Shown here in pieces: positions 51,465 to 61,571 of a stretch of 64,000 bases of DNA. Within the stretch, counting starts at the first letter, position 1, and every line of letters begins with the position of its first letter. Position numbers and translations under genes: made by a program. This stretch comes from Neotabrizicola shimadae. GTDB lineage: Bacteria > Pseudomonadota > Alphaproteobacteria > Rhodobacterales > Rhodobacteraceae. Location of the stretch: positions 1,240,001-1,304,000 of the forward strand of contig NZ_CP069370.1 in the NCBI RefSeq assembly GCF_019623905.1, read 5' to 3'. The notes beneath the pieces were generated by a model. The model saw only the letters and a list, made by a program, of their open reading frames with translations. It was not told the DNA's origin and ran no database searches.

Positions 51465-54089
51465 ATGGCTGTCGTTGTTGTCGAGTCTCCGGCCAAGGCC
51501 AAGACAATCAACAAATATCTGGGCGACGACTACACTGTCCTCGCTTCGTACGGACATGTGCGCGACCTGCCGGCCAAGGATGGATCGGTGGATACCGAGC
51601 ACGATTTCGGCATGACCTGGGAGGTTGCGCCGGAAAGCAAGAAGCATGTCCGCGCCATTGCCGAGGCGCTTAAGACCGACGACACGCTGATCCTGGCAAC
51701 CGACCCCGACCGCGAGGGCGAAGCGATTTCCTGGCACTTGCAGGAGGCGCTGGCCTCCAGCCTGAAGAAGGGCAAGAAGGTCGCCCGCGTCACGTTCAAC
51801 GCCATCACCAAGGATGCCGTGACCCAGGCGATGAAGGCCCCGCGCGAGGTGGACCAGGCGCTGGTGGATGCTTATCTGGCGCGCCGTGCGCTGGATTACC
51901 TGGTGGGCTTTACCCTGTCGCCGGTGTTGTGGCGCAAACTGCCAGGGGCGCGGTCGGCGGGCCGAGTGCAGTCGGTCTGTCTGCGCCTGATCGTCGAGCG
52001 CGAGATGGAGATCGAGGCCTTCCGCGCGCAGGAATACTGGACGGTGAAGGCAGTTCTGACGACGCCGCGCGGGCAGGACTTTGAGGCGACGCTGACCGTC
52101 CTTGGCGGCAAGAAGCTGCAGCGCTTCGACATCCCGACTTCGGAAGCGGCCGAGATTGCGGTACAGGCGGTCCGGTCGCGGCCCCTGAAGGTTGCCGCGG
52201 TGGAGGCCAAGCCAGCGACGCGCAACCCCTGGCCACCCTTCATGACCTCGACCCTGCAGCAGGAGGCGAGCCGCAAGCTGGGCATGGGGGCGCGGGCCTG
52301 CATGAATGCGGCGCAACGGCTGTATGAGGCCGGGCACATCACCTATATGCGGACCGACGGCATCGACATGGCGCCCGAGGCGGTGTCGGCGGCGCGGGCC
52401 GAGATCGGCGCGCGCTTCGGCGCTTCTTACGTGCCGGACAGCCCCCGTATCTACAAGAACAAGGCGAAGAATGCGCAGGAAGCGCATGAGTGCATCCGGC
52501 CGACCGACATGGGGCTTTCGCCCGAGAAGCTGCGCGCCGAGGAGGATCAGCGCCGTCTCTACGACCTGATCTGGAAGCGCACGATCGCCAGCCAGATGGC
52601 CAGCGCCCGGCTGGAGCGGACCACGGTGGATGTGGCGAGCCCGGACGGCGAAGTGGCGCTGCGGGCTACGGGGCAGGTCGTGCTGTTCGACGGGTTCCTG
52701 AAGGTCTATGACGAGGGCCGCGATGACGACGGCGACGACGAAGGTCGCCTGCCTCAGATCATGGCTGGCGAGCCGGCCGAGAAGAAGGCCGTCACGCCTG
52801 ACCAGCATTTCACGCAACCGCCGCCGCGCTATACCGAGGCTTCGCTCGTCAAGCGCATGGAAGAGCTGGGGATCGGGCGGCCATCGACCTATGCCTCGAT
52901 TCTGGCCACCCTGGTCGAGCGGGACTATGTGGCCAAGGACAAGAACCGGCTGATCCCGCAGGACAAGGGGCGGCTGGTGACTGCCTTCCTGACCAACTTT
53001 TTCCGCCGTTATGTGGAGTATGATTTCACCGCGGATCTTGAAGAGGAACTGGACGATGTCTCGGCCGGGGCGCGCGATTACAAGGACGTGCTTGCGCGGT
53101 TCTGGCGCGATTTCTCGGCCGCCGTGGCCGAGACGGCCGATCTGCGCATCGGCGAGGTACTGGACAAGATCGACGAATTCCTCTCGCCGCACCTCTATCC
53201 GCCGCGGGCGGACGGGTCTGACCCGCGTATCTGCCCGACTTGCGGCACCGGGCGGCTGCACCTGAAGACGGCGCGGTCGGGCGGGGCCTTCATCGGCTGC
53301 GGCAACTATCCGGAATGCCGGTATACCCGGCCGATCTCGGGCGGGGAAGAGGGCGCGGGCGGTGAACGGGTGCTGGGCACCGACGAGGCGGGCAACGAGA
53401 TTGCGCTGAAGGATGGGCGGTTCGGTCCATATGTCCAGCGCGGCGAGGCCACCGAGGACCGGCCGAAGCCGGACCGGGCCAGCCTGCCCAAGGGCTGGGC
53501 GCCGGCCGAACTGACGCTGGAGCGGGCGCTGGAGCTGTTGTCGCTGCCGCGCAAGGTCGGGCCTCATCCCGAGGACGGCGAGATGGTCGAGGCCGGGATC
53601 GGCCGGTTCGGGCCCTATGTGAAGCATGGTTCCACCTATGCCAACCTGCCCGAGGTGGAGGAGGTCTTCACCATCGGCATGAACCGGGCGGTCGAGGTGC
53701 TGGCGCAGAAGGCGAGCCGGGGGCGTGGCGCGCGCACCGTGGCGGGCCCGTTGAAGGTGCTGGGCGCGCACCCCGATGGCGGCGAGGTGCAGGTGATGCC
53801 GGGCCGCTATGGGCCTTACGTCAAGTGGGAAAAGGTCAACGCCACGCTGCCCAAGGGCATGGAGCCCGAGGCGGTGACGCTGGAGGAGGCGCTGGCGCTG
53901 ATTGCCGAGAAGGCTGGCAAGTCGGGCAAGAAGGCGCCGGCGAAGAAGGCCGCGGCAAAGCCTGCGGCCGATAAGGCGGCGAAACCGGCGGCGAAACCGG
54001 CGGCGAAAAAGGCCCCGGCCAAGAAGGCTCCGGCAAAGGCGGCGGGCGCGAAGAAGGCACCTGCAAGGGCGGCGAAGTCAGAGGAGTAG
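51465..54089 (+). CDS. topA: DNA topoisomerase I
   Basis: 874 aa. Toprim VVVESPAKAKTI (3-14) and ATDPDREGEAISWHL, active-site Tyr294 in HITYMRTDG, then one four-cysteine zinc element (CPTCGTGRLHLKTARSG...CGNYPEC) and repeated C-terminal domains (GRFGPYV three times). The last 55 residues are Lys/Ala/Pro-rich (PAKKA, PAAKPAA repeats) like a histone-H1 tail. It relaxes negative supercoils. AGGGG stands before the ATG. Confidence 0.97.
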   Translation: MAVVVVESPAKAKTINKYLGDDYTVLASYGHVRDLPAKDGSVDTEHDFGMTWEVAPESKKHVRAIAEALKTDDTLILATDPDREGEAISWHLQEALASSLKKGKKVARVTFNAITKDAVTQAMKAPREVDQALVDAYLARRALDYLVGFTLSPVLWRKLPGARSAGRVQSVCLRLIVEREMEIEAFRAQEYWTVKAVLTTPRGQDFEATLTVLGGKKLQRFDIPTSEAAEIAVQAVRSRPLKVAAVEAKPATRNPWPPFMTSTLQQEASRKLGMGARACMNAAQRLYEAGHITYMRTDGIDMAPEAVSAARAEIGARFGASYVPDSPRIYKNKAKNAQEAHECIRPTDMGLSPEKLRAEEDQRRLYDLIWKRTIASQMASARLERTTVDVASPDGEVALRATGQVVLFDGFLKVYDEGRDDDGDDEGRLPQIMAGEPAEKKAVTPDQHFTQPPPRYTEASLVKRMEELGIGRPSTYASILATLVERDYVAKDKNRLIPQDKGRLVTAFLTNFFRRYVEYDFTADLEEELDDVSAGARDYKDVLARFWRDFSAAVAETADLRIGEVLDKIDEFLSPHLYPPRADGSDPRICPTCGTGRLHLKTARSGGAFIGCGNYPECRYTRPISGGEEGAGGERVLGTDEAGNEIALKDGRFGPYVQRGEATEDRPKPDRASLPKGWAPAELTLERALELLSLPRKVGPHPEDGEMVEAGIGRFGPYVKHGSTYANLPEVEEVFTIGMNRAVEVLAQKASRGRGARTVAGPLKVLGAHPDGGEVQVMPGRYGPYVKWEKVNATLPKGMEPEAVTLEEALALIAEKAGKSGKKAPAKKAAAKPAADKAAKPAAKPAAKKAPAKKAPAKAAGAKKAPARAAKSEE

Positions 54090-54095
54090 GGGAAC

Positions 54096-55157
54096 ATGCG
54101 GCTCGTGGGTCTGTCGGCGGGGCTGGTTCTGGTGGCAACCGCGGCGCAGGCCGACCTGACCGCCTGCAACCGCACCGATGCGGTGCAGAAGCTGGCCATC
54201 GCCTACAGCGATGGCAGCCAGTGGGTTTCGGAAGGCTGGTGGGGCCTTCAGCCCGGCGAGTGCAAGCTGGTGTTGCCCGGGCCTTTGGCGCAGCAGCACT
54301 ACTATTACACGCTGTCGGACGATCCGGGTTTCGCGGGCGAGGGCTATGCCTTCTGCGTGACCTCAGAGCCGTTCACGCTGCCGGGTGCGGATGGCGATTG
54401 TGCTGCCCTAGGGGGCGAGCAGCGGCCCTTTGCGCATGTGGACACCGGGACCACGGCGGAGAACTTCACCTTCGAGGTGACAGGTCCGCGCGCGCCCGTG
54501 GTGAAGGGCGAGGTCGAGGCGCCGATGATCGGCGTGCCGGATCATGCGGCGGACATGGGCGGCGATGAAGCGGCGATCGCCGCTTTCGAGCCGGGCACGC
54601 ATGGCGAGCCCTTCACGGTGCTGGGCCTGATGCAGGGGTGTTCGGCAGAGGGGGAGGTGCCGGACTGCACCTTCTATGCCGAGGGTTGGCGCTGGATCGC
54701 TGCGGCGGACGGGGTCAGCAATGCGGCCGCGCTGGCGGCGATGGCGGACTTGCCGGTGAATGCGCCGGTGATCGTGACGGGCGACATGGTCAGCATGGGC
54801 GACATCACCGTTGATGCGGCGGTGTCGAAGATCGAGCCGGGCGAGCCTGATCCCTGGGCGGGCCTGCGCGATGCGGTGCAGGGCGACTGGGTTTCGGCCG
54901 AAGATCCCAAGGCGGCATTGCGCGTGGACGGGTCGGAGCAGACCGACATCTACGACGGCGAGGTGCTGTCGGTTTCGGTGATGACCTTCGCGGATGCCTG
55001 CCCGGAGGGAGAGCCGATCGGGCCGGTGTTCTTTACCCAGGTCATGGGCGGCGATCCGGAGGATCTGTTCTGCTATGCCGTGGTGGAGATCACGCCCGAC
55101 CGGATGGAACTGTCCTACATCGGGCGTGGCAACACGCTGGTCTATCGGCGGCCCTAG
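54096..55157 (+). CDS. secreted DUF1036-domain protein
   Basis: 353 aa. Signal peptide of about 19 residues (MRLVGLSAGLVLVATAAQA). The DUF1036 part covers about 20-110: LTACNRTDAVQKLAIAYSDGSQWVSEGWWGLQPGECKLVL with paired cysteines, and YAFCVTSEPFTLPGADGDCA. The remaining 240 residues have no family that I recognise (acidic, MADLPVNAPVIVTGDMVSMGDI). It starts 6 bp after topA, so they may share a transcript. Its TAG stop overlaps the stop of convergent choV (shared CTAG). Confidence 0.85.
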   Translation: MRLVGLSAGLVLVATAAQADLTACNRTDAVQKLAIAYSDGSQWVSEGWWGLQPGECKLVLPGPLAQQHYYYTLSDDPGFAGEGYAFCVTSEPFTLPGADGDCAALGGEQRPFAHVDTGTTAENFTFEVTGPRAPVVKGEVEAPMIGVPDHAADMGGDEAAIAAFEPGTHGEPFTVLGLMQGCSAEGEVPDCTFYAEGWRWIAAADGVSNAAALAAMADLPVNAPVIVTGDMVSMGDITVDAAVSKIEPGEPDPWAGLRDAVQGDWVSAEDPKAALRVDGSEQTDIYDGEVLSVSVMTFADACPEGEPIGPVFFTQVMGGDPEDLFCYAVVEITPDRMELSYIGRGNTLVYRRP

Positions 55158-56182
55158 CCGCGCGGGTTGACGAGCCGGCCCATCAGGTGGCCGGGCCGGA
55201 CCACGCCGACGCGAGTGCCGGCCTCTGTAACCGCCATTTCGGTGACGCCGTCGCGCATGGCTTCCATGATTTGCCTGACCGGGGTTTCCACGTCCACCGC
55301 CAGCAGGGCCGAAGTCTCGCCCTTGTCCATCACGTCGCGCGCGGTCAGCACGCCAAGCGGGTTCATGTGGGCCACGAAATCGGCGACGTAGTCGCTGACC
55401 GGGTTGGCGATGATCTCGCGCGCGGTGCCGCATTGCACGATGCGCCCGCCTTCCATCAGCGCAATGCGGTTGCCGATCTTGAAGGCCTCGTCGAGGTCGT
55501 GGGAGACGAAGACGATGGTGCGCTTCAAGCGGGCCTGAAGCTCCAGCAACTCGTCTTGCAGGCGGGCGCGGATCAGCGGGTCCAGCGCCGAGAAGGGTTC
55601 GTCCATCAACAGGATCGGCGCCTGGGTGGCGAAGGCGCGGGCAAGGCCAACGCGCTGCTGCATGCCGCCCGAAAGCTCGCCCACGCGGCGGTCGGCCCAT
55701 TGCGTGAGGTTCACAAGGGCGAGTTGCTCATCGACCTTGGGCTTGCGTTCGGCGGGCGACTGGCCGGCGAGTTCGAGGCCGAGGCCCACGTTCTCGCGCA
55801 CGGTGCGCCAGGGCAGGAGGCCGAACTGCTGGAACACCATGGCGATCTTGGTCGCGCGCAGGCGGCGCAGCGTGGCGGGATCGGATTTTGTGACCGAGGC
55901 CATGCGGTCGCCGTCAAGCACCCGCACTTCGCCCCGCACCACGGGGTTCAGAGCGTTCACCCCACGCAGGAGCGTGGACTTGCCCGAGCCGGACAGGCCC
56001 ATCAGTACGAGGATCTCGCCCTCGCCGACCGAAAGCGAACAGTCGTGCACGCCCAGGACCTGGCCGCAGCGTTCCTGCACTTCGGCGCGGCTGAGGCCCT
56101 TGTCCATGTGGGGCAGGGCTTCCAGCGGGCGTTCGCCGAAGACGATGGAGACCTTGTCGAATTCGACCGCGTTGCGAGTCAT
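55154..56182 (-). CDS. choV: choline ABC transporter ATP-binding protein
   Basis: 342 aa. Walker A GLSGSGKST, Q-loop VFQQFGLLPWRTV, signature LSGGMQQRVGLARA, Walker B PILLMDEPFSALDPLIR, H-loop SHDLDEA, then a regulatory end with CBS-like sequence (VRQIMEAMRDGVTEMAVTEAGTRVGVV). The length and the MDKGLSRAEVQERCGQVLGVHDCSL start are those of ChoV/ProV. Its ATG overlaps the choW stop (ATGA). Confidence 0.94.
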   Translation of the reverse strand: MTRNAVEFDKVSIVFGERPLEALPHMDKGLSRAEVQERCGQVLGVHDCSLSVGEGEILVLMGLSGSGKSTLLRGVNALNPVVRGEVRVLDGDRMASVTKSDPATLRRLRATKIAMVFQQFGLLPWRTVRENVGLGLELAGQSPAERKPKVDEQLALVNLTQWADRRVGELSGGMQQRVGLARAFATQAPILLMDEPFSALDPLIRARLQDELLELQARLKRTIVFVSHDLDEAFKIGNRIALMEGGRIVQCGTAREIIANPVSDYVADFVAHMNPLGVLTARDVMDKGETSALLAVDVETPVRQIMEAMRDGVTEMAVTEAGTRVGVVRPGHLMGRLVNPRG

Positions 56183-57114
56183 TTGCGCGTCACCCTCAGC
56201 ATGCGGTCAAGGACGATGGCCACCACGACGATGATGAAGCCGGATTCGAAGCCGAGCGCGGTGTTGACCGAGTTCAGCGCGCGCACGACCGGCACGCCAA
56301 GTCCGTTGGCGCCGACCAACGCCGCGATCACGACCATGGACAGCGAGAGCATGATGGTCTGGTTCAGGCCCGCCATGATCTGCGGGAAGGCCCAGGGCAG
56401 TTCCACCTTCCACAGCCTCTGGCTGTCGGTGGCGCCGAAGGCGGTGGCGGCCTCCATCAGCGAGACGGGGGTGGAAGAGACGCCGAGGTGGGTCAGGCGG
56501 ATCGGCGCGGGCAGAACGAAGATCACGGTGGCGATGAGGCCGGGCACCATGCCGAGGCCAAAGAACACGATGGCCGGGATGAGATAGACGAAGGTTGGCA
56601 GGGTCTGCATCAGGTCGAGGATCGGCGACATGGCCGAATAGAGCTTTGGCCGGTGCGCGGCGGCGATGCCGATGGGCACGCCAATGCCCATGCAGACAAT
56701 GCAGGAGGTGAGGATCAAGGTGAGGCTTTCGGTGGTTTCCTCCCAGTAGCCCTGGTTCAGGATGAACAGGAAGCCGAGAAACACGCCAAGGCAGATCTTC
56801 CAGTTGCGCTGCAACACCCAGGTCAGGGCGACGAACAGCGCAACGACGACCAGCGCGGGCGGTGCCTGCAGCAGCCAGAGGATGCCGTTGATCAGCGCTT
56901 CCAGCGTGTTCGAGATTGCCTCGAACAGCCAGCCGAGATTGTCGTTCATCCAGTCGAAGATGCGCTTCGAGGCCTTGCCGACGGGGATCTTGGCGTCGCC
57001 GTTGAACCAGTCGGATGGGGGCGGGAAGAAGGGCGCATCCTGGGCGCTGACTTGACCGGCCAGGCCGGTCAGCATCGCCACCATTGCAGCTACCCTCGTC
57101 TGGAATGACCTCAA
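56179..57114 (-). CDS. choW: choline ABC transporter permease
   Basis: 311 aa from a proposed TTG at 57114, which has GGAAGGAG eight bases upstream and gives MRSFQTRVAAMVAMLTGLAGQVSA; an ATG at 57144 lacks such a site and would place the site inside the gene. At least six membrane helices, with the permease loop EAATAFGATDSQRLWKVELPWAFPQIMAGLNQ. Forms the membrane channel with ChoV as ATPase and ChoX as periplasmic receptor. choX lies 85 bp upstream. Confidence 0.9.
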   Translation of the reverse strand: MRSFQTRVAAMVAMLTGLAGQVSAQDAPFFPPPSDWFNGDAKIPVGKASKRIFDWMNDNLGWLFEAISNTLEALINGILWLLQAPPALVVVALFVALTWVLQRNWKICLGVFLGFLFILNQGYWEETTESLTLILTSCIVCMGIGVPIGIAAAHRPKLYSAMSPILDLMQTLPTFVYLIPAIVFFGLGMVPGLIATVIFVLPAPIRLTHLGVSSTPVSLMEAATAFGATDSQRLWKVELPWAFPQIMAGLNQTIMLSLSMVVIAALVGANGLGVPVVRALNSVNTALGFESGFIIVVVAIVLDRMLRVTRK

Positions 57115-57199
57115 CGCCTCTCTCCTTCCGGGACTGGCTGCCATGCGCGGAGATGGGGAAGGCCCGCGCGCCTTGCGACAAGCGGGCCTTTGGATGCGG

Positions 57200-58129
57200 T
57201 TACTGCAGTGCCGCGGTGACGGCAGCCACGGCGTCGCCGCCGTCCTTGGTGGTCACGCCGTCGAGCCAGGGTTTCCAGGCATCCGGGTTCGCCGCGAGCC
57301 AGGCCTTTGCGGCATCGCGCGGGTCTTCGCCGTCGTTCAGGATGGCGCCCATGATCTCGTTCTCCATCGGCAGCGAGAAGACGAGGTTCTGCAACAGCTT
57401 GCCCTGGTTCGGACATTCGGCGACGTAGCCCGCGCGTACATTGGTCGCCACGATGGCACCGCCGAAGTTCGGGCCGAAGTAATCGTCGCCGCCTGTCAGG
57501 TAGGTCATCTTGAAGTTGGCGTTCATCGGGTGAGGTTCCCAGCCAAGGAAGACGATCGGCTTGCCGTCCTTGTCTGCGCGCGCGACTTCGGCCAGCATGC
57601 CTTGTTCGGAGCTTTCCACCACCTCGAATCCGTCGAGGCCGAAGGGACCGGAGGCGATCATGTCCATGATCAGGCGGTTGCCGTCATTGCCCGGCTCGAT
57701 GCCGTAGATCTGTGCGCCGAGCGCGTCCTTTGCGTCCTTGATGTTGCCGAAGTCGGTGATGCCGGCGGCGGCGCCGGCCTCGTTGGTGGCCAGCGTGTAC
57801 TTGGCGCCTTCCAGGTTGGTGCGAACGGTGTCGACCTTGCCGGCGTCGCGGTAGGGGGCGATGTCGGCCTCCATCGTGGGCATCCAGTTGCCGAGGAAGA
57901 CGTCGATGTCGCCCTGGGCAAGGCCGGTATAGGTGACGGGCACCGACAGCACCTTGGTCTCGGTCTCGTAGCCAAGCGCCTCCAGCACCAGGGTGGTGGC
58001 GGCGGTGGTGGCGGTGATGTCGGTCCAGCCGACATCGGAGAATATCACCTTGTCGCAGCCCGCGGCATGGGCCGAGCCCGCGAGGGCGAAGGCCGTGGCC
58101 GAAGCCAGGAGGACGGAACGGAAGGTCAT
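57200..58129 (-). CDS. choX: choline ABC transporter substrate-binding protein
   Basis: 309 aa. Signal peptide of about 22 residues ends in GSAHA. The mature part, CDKVIFSDVGWTDITATTAATTLVLEALGY, QGDIDVFLGNWMPTME, YGIEPGNDGNRLIMDMI and VFLGWEPHPMNANFKMTYL, has the aromatic residues that form the choline cage in ChoX. First gene of choX-choW-choV. It is divergent from betI with a BetI-type operator between them. Confidence 0.94.
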   Translation of the reverse strand: MTFRSVLLASATAFALAGSAHAAGCDKVIFSDVGWTDITATTAATTLVLEALGYETETKVLSVPVTYTGLAQGDIDVFLGNWMPTMEADIAPYRDAGKVDTVRTNLEGAKYTLATNEAGAAAGITDFGNIKDAKDALGAQIYGIEPGNDGNRLIMDMIASGPFGLDGFEVVESSEQGMLAEVARADKDGKPIVFLGWEPHPMNANFKMTYLTGGDDYFGPNFGGAIVATNVRAGYVAECPNQGKLLQNLVFSLPMENEIMGAILNDGEDPRDAAKAWLAANPDAWKPWLDGVTTKDGGDAVAAVTAALQ

Positions 58130-58148
58130 CGGGGGCTCCCTGTCTTTT

Positions 58149-58172
58149 TGTTGATTGACGGCTCAATAAACA
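58149..58172. promoter_or_regulatory. BetI-type operator
   Basis: TGTTGATTGA-CGGC-TCAATAAACA, a 10+10 dyad with one mismatch pair around a 4-bp centre. The core ATTGA-N4-TCAAT is the known BetI recognition type. It lies 20 bp from choX and 49 bp from betI, so one site could repress both units until choline is present. Confidence 0.8.
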
Positions 58173-58220
58173 TCGGGCTAGCTCGGTCTGGCAAGCATTT
58201 TCTGTGCAGGTTTTGCGACA

Positions 58221-58805
58221 ATGCCCAAGCTGGGGATGGAGCCTATCCGGAAGGCGGCGCTGGTCAAGGCGACGATCCTAGAGATCGGGCGTGTGGGCTC
58301 GCTTGACGTGACGGTCAGCCAGATCGCCAAGCGTGCCGGGGTGTCGGCGGCTCTGGCACATCACTATTTTGGCGCCAAGGAAGATATGTTCCTGGCCGCG
58401 ATGCGCCATATCCTGGCGCTGTACGGAGCCGAGGTGCGGGGCGCGCTGGCGCTGGCGCACGGACCGGAGGACAGGCTGCGGGCGATTCTGACGGCAAGTT
58501 TCAGTCCCGCCAACTTTCGGCGCGATGTGGTCGGAGCATGGCTGAACTTCTGGGTGCTGGCGCAAAGCCAGCCGCAGGCGAAGCGACTGCTGGCGGTCTA
58601 TCAGCGGCGCCTACGGTCGAATCTGCTGACCTGCCTTCGGCCACTGGCAGGGAATCGGGCGGAAGAAGTGGCGGACGGCTTGGGTGCGCTGATTGACGGG
58701 CTGTATCTGCGCGAGGTGCTGAAAGAGGGCGCGCCGGACGGCAAGGCGGCGGTGCGCGTCGGGCTGGATTACCTGTCCAATGCGCTGAAGGGTGGTCCGC
58801 TATGA
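58221..58805 (+). CDS. betI: TetR-family choline-responsive repressor BetI
   Basis: 194 aa. MPKLGMEPIRKAALVKATI is the BetI start, followed by the TetR helix-turn-helix TVSQIAKRAGVSAALAHHYFGAKEDM and the ligand domain with FWVLAQSQPQAKRLLAVYQRRLRSNL. It represses choline uptake and oxidation genes without choline. Its stop overlaps the start of the dehydratase gene (ATGA). Confidence 0.95.
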   Translation: MPKLGMEPIRKAALVKATILEIGRVGSLDVTVSQIAKRAGVSAALAHHYFGAKEDMFLAAMRHILALYGAEVRGALALAHGPEDRLRAILTASFSPANFRRDVVGAWLNFWVLAQSQPQAKRLLAVYQRRLRSNLLTCLRPLAGNRAEEVADGLGALIDGLYLREVLKEGAPDGKAAVRVGLDYLSNALKGGPL

Positions 58806-59797
58806 CGGTTCTGCCCACGCAGGCGCGGCTCGCGCAGGCTTACGCCGTGACACGCGGTGCCACGCGGCGCACGCTTTTGCTGGACTCCGAAGCGCTGGCT
58901 TTGGCCACGGGCGCGGCGCGGGTCTTTGTGAAGGCCGAGAACCTGCAGCGTGCGGGCAGCTTCAAGCTGCGCGGGGCATTCTGGCGGCTGTCGGTGCTTG
59001 ACGCGGAAGAACGGGCAAGAGGCGTGGTGGCCTATTCCTCGGGCAATTTCGCGCAAGGGCTGGCGGCGGCGGGGCGCGATCTGGGCGTGCCAGTCACCAT
59101 TGTCATGCCGGTGGACGCGCCAGAGGTGAAGCGGCGCGCGACCGAAGCATTTGGGGCGCGGGTGGTGCTGTCGCATCATGGCGACCGGCCGCGGGAAGAG
59201 GTGGCGTCCGACCTTGCGAAGCGGCTCGCAGCGGAGGAAGGTCTGGCGTTGCTGCACCCCTTCGACGATCCCGAGATTGTCGCCGGGCAGGCGGGTGCCG
59301 GGCTGGAGGCGCTGGAGCAGCTGGCCGAAGCCGGGGCCTTGCCCGATGTGGTGCTGTGCCCTGCGGGCGGTGGCGGGCTGATGGGCGGCGTTGCGCTGGC
59401 TTTGCGCGCGGCCGTCCCCGAGGTGCGGCTGATCGCGGTGGAACCCGCAGGCTACGACGGCATGGGCGAGAGCCTGCGCCGGGGTGAGCGGGTCCGGGTG
59501 GCGGGCGGCGCCACCATTTGCGACGCACTTCAGGCCACCATGCCGGGCGAGGCCACCCTGGCCGCCTGCCGCGCCGCCGGGGTGGAGGGGGTGGCGGTCA
59601 CCGATGCCGAGGCGGCAGCGGGAATGCGCGCGGGCTTCGAGGCGCTGAAGCTGGTGTTGGAGCCTTCGGGCGCCGTTGCCATTGGCGCAGCGCTTTCGGG
59701 CCGGGTGCCGCTGGACGGCGCCACTGTCCTGATCTTTGCCACGGGCGGCAACATTCCCTTCGACCGCTTCGCGGCCCAATTGCTGAGAGAGACATGA
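58802..59797 (+). CDS. serine/threonine dehydratase-like PLP enzyme
   Basis: 331 aa, fold-type II. PLP lysine Lys55 in [20 protein letters not shown], phosphate-binding GGGGLMGG, and [11 protein letters not shown] near the end. Size matches catabolic threonine/serine ammonia-lyases without the regulatory ACT domain. It sits between betI and betA with ATGA overlaps on both sides, where betB stands in many bacteria. Betaine breakdown ends in glycine and serine, so serine deamination to pyruvate would fit; that is inference. Confidence 0.88.
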   Translation: MTVLPTQARLAQAYAVTRGATRRTLLLDSEALALATGAARVFVKAENLQRAGSFKLRGAFWRLSVLDAEERARGVVAYSSGNFAQGLAAAGRDLGVPVTIVMPVDAPEVKRRATEAFGARVVLSHHGDRPREEVASDLAKRLAAEEGLALLHPFDDPEIVAGQAGAGLEALEQLAEAGALPDVVLCPAGGGGLMGGVALALRAAVPEVRLIAVEPAGYDGMGESLRRGERVRVAGGATICDALQATMPGEATLAACRAAGVEGVAVTDAEAAAGMRAGFEALKLVLEPSGAVAIGAALSGRVPLDGATVLIFATGGNIPFDRFAAQLLRET

Positions 59798-61452
59798 CTT
59801 CGGATTTCGTGATCGTCGGCGCCGGTTCGGCCGGCTGTGCCATGGCGTATCGGTTGGCCGAGGCCGGGCGTTCGGTGACTGTGATCGAATACGGCGGATC
59901 GGATGCCGGGCCCTTCATCCAGATGCCAGCGGCGCTTTCCTACCCCATGAACATGGGGATCTACGACTGGGGGTTCCAGACCGAGCCGGAGCCCCACCTC
60001 GGCGGGCGCCGGCTGGCAACGCCGCGCGGCAAGGTGATCGGCGGGTCGTCCAGCATCAACGGCATGGTCTATGTGCGCGGCCACGCCAAAGATTTCGACA
60101 CCTGGGCCGAGATGGGGGCGCAGGGCTGGGCCTATGCCGACGTGCTGCCCTATTTCCAGCGGCAAGAGCATTGGCACGGCCATCATGACGGGGGCGAGCC
60201 CGACTGGCGCGGCCACAAGGGGCCGCTCCACATCACCCGCGGCCCCCGGTCGAATCCGCTGTTCCACGCCTTCATCGAGGCGGGGCGTCAGGCCGGATAT
60301 CCGGTGACGATGGATTACAATGGGCAGCAGCAAGAAGGCTTCGGCCCGATGGAGGCGACGATCTGGAAAGGGCGGCGCTGGTCTGCCTCCAACGCCTATC
60401 TGAAGCCGGCCATTGCGACGGGGCGGGTGACCGTCGTGCGCGCCCTCGCGCGCAAGGTGATCATCGAGAACGGCCGCGCTACCGGGGTCGAGGTGATGCG
60501 CAACGGTGCGGTCGAGGTGATTACGGCAGGGCGCGAGGTGGTGATCGCTGCGTCGTCGATCAACTCGCCCAAGATTCTCATGCTGTCGGGCATCGGGCCG
60601 GGGGCCCATCTTGCCGAGCACGGCATCCCCGTGGTGGCCGACCGTCCCGGCGTCGGACAGAACCTGCAGGATCACCTGGAAATCTACATGCAGTTCGCTG
60701 CCGCGCAGCCGGTGACGCTGTACAAGTACTGGAACCTTTGGGGCAAGGCGATGGTGGGGGCGCAGTGGCTGTTCACCGGCAAGGGGCTGGGGGCATCCAA
60801 CCAGTTCGAGGCCTGCGCCTTTATCCGGTCGAAGGCCGGCGTGGAATATCCTGATATCCAGTACCATTTCCTGCCCATAGCGGTGCGCTACGATGGCAAG
60901 GCGGCGGCGGGCGGTCACGGGTTCCAGGCCCATGTCGGGCCGATGCGGTCGAAGTCGCGCGGTGCCGTGACCCTGCGATCTGGCCGCCCCGAGGATGCGC
61001 CGGTGATCCGCTTCAACTACATGTCGCACCCTGATGACTGGGAGGATTTCCGCACTTGTATCCGCCTCACGCGCGAGGTCTTCGGGCAAGAGGCGTTCAG
61101 GCCCTTCGTGAAATCCGAAATCCAGCCGGGCGCCGCCTTGCAGTCGGACGACGAGTTGGACGGGTTCCTGCGCGAGCATGTGGAAAGCGCCTATCACCCC
61201 TGCGGTACGGTGCGCATGGGGCGGCGCGACGACCCGACGGCCGTGGTGGACCCAGAGGCACGGGTGATCGGGGTCGAAGGGTTGCGCGTTGCCGACAGCT
61301 CGATCTTCCCGCAGGTGACGAATGGCAACCTGAACGGTCCTTCGATCATGGTGGGCGAGAAAGTGTCGGACCACCTTCTGGGACGCACGCCGCTGGCGCC
61401 TTCGAACGCCGAGCCCTGGATCAACCCGAACTGGCGGACCAGCCAGCGCTAG
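59794..61452 (+). CDS. betA: choline dehydrogenase
   Basis: 552 aa, GMC oxidoreductase. FAD motif [21 protein letters not shown] (5-25), the GMC signature 1 near [25 protein letters not shown], signature 2 [17 protein letters not shown], and the catalytic end with HPCGTVRMG and [14 protein letters not shown]. It oxidises choline to betaine aldehyde, and often on to glycine betaine, at the membrane. Last gene of betI-dehydratase-betA. No betB is in the window. Confidence 0.95.
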   Translation: MTSDFVIVGAGSAGCAMAYRLAEAGRSVTVIEYGGSDAGPFIQMPAALSYPMNMGIYDWGFQTEPEPHLGGRRLATPRGKVIGGSSSINGMVYVRGHAKDFDTWAEMGAQGWAYADVLPYFQRQEHWHGHHDGGEPDWRGHKGPLHITRGPRSNPLFHAFIEAGRQAGYPVTMDYNGQQQEGFGPMEATIWKGRRWSASNAYLKPAIATGRVTVVRALARKVIIENGRATGVEVMRNGAVEVITAGREVVIAASSINSPKILMLSGIGPGAHLAEHGIPVVADRPGVGQNLQDHLEIYMQFAAAQPVTLYKYWNLWGKAMVGAQWLFTGKGLGASNQFEACAFIRSKAGVEYPDIQYHFLPIAVRYDGKAAAGGHGFQAHVGPMRSKSRGAVTLRSGRPEDAPVIRFNYMSHPDDWEDFRTCIRLTREVFGQEAFRPFVKSEIQPGAALQSDDELDGFLREHVESAYHPCGTVRMGRRDDPTAVVDPEARVIGVEGLRVADSSIFPQVTNGNLNGPSIMVGEKVSDHLLGRTPLAPSNAEPWINPNWRTSQR

Positions 61453-61571
61453 GAGACCGGTCCGTCTTTGGAGAAGTCTGCTCTTCACTCTTCTTGGGGA
61501 AGGGTCAGAGAAGTTAACTGATTTTCAACCTTTGGCTTGAAGGAAGCGGGAATCTGCCCCATCTCGGGGCC

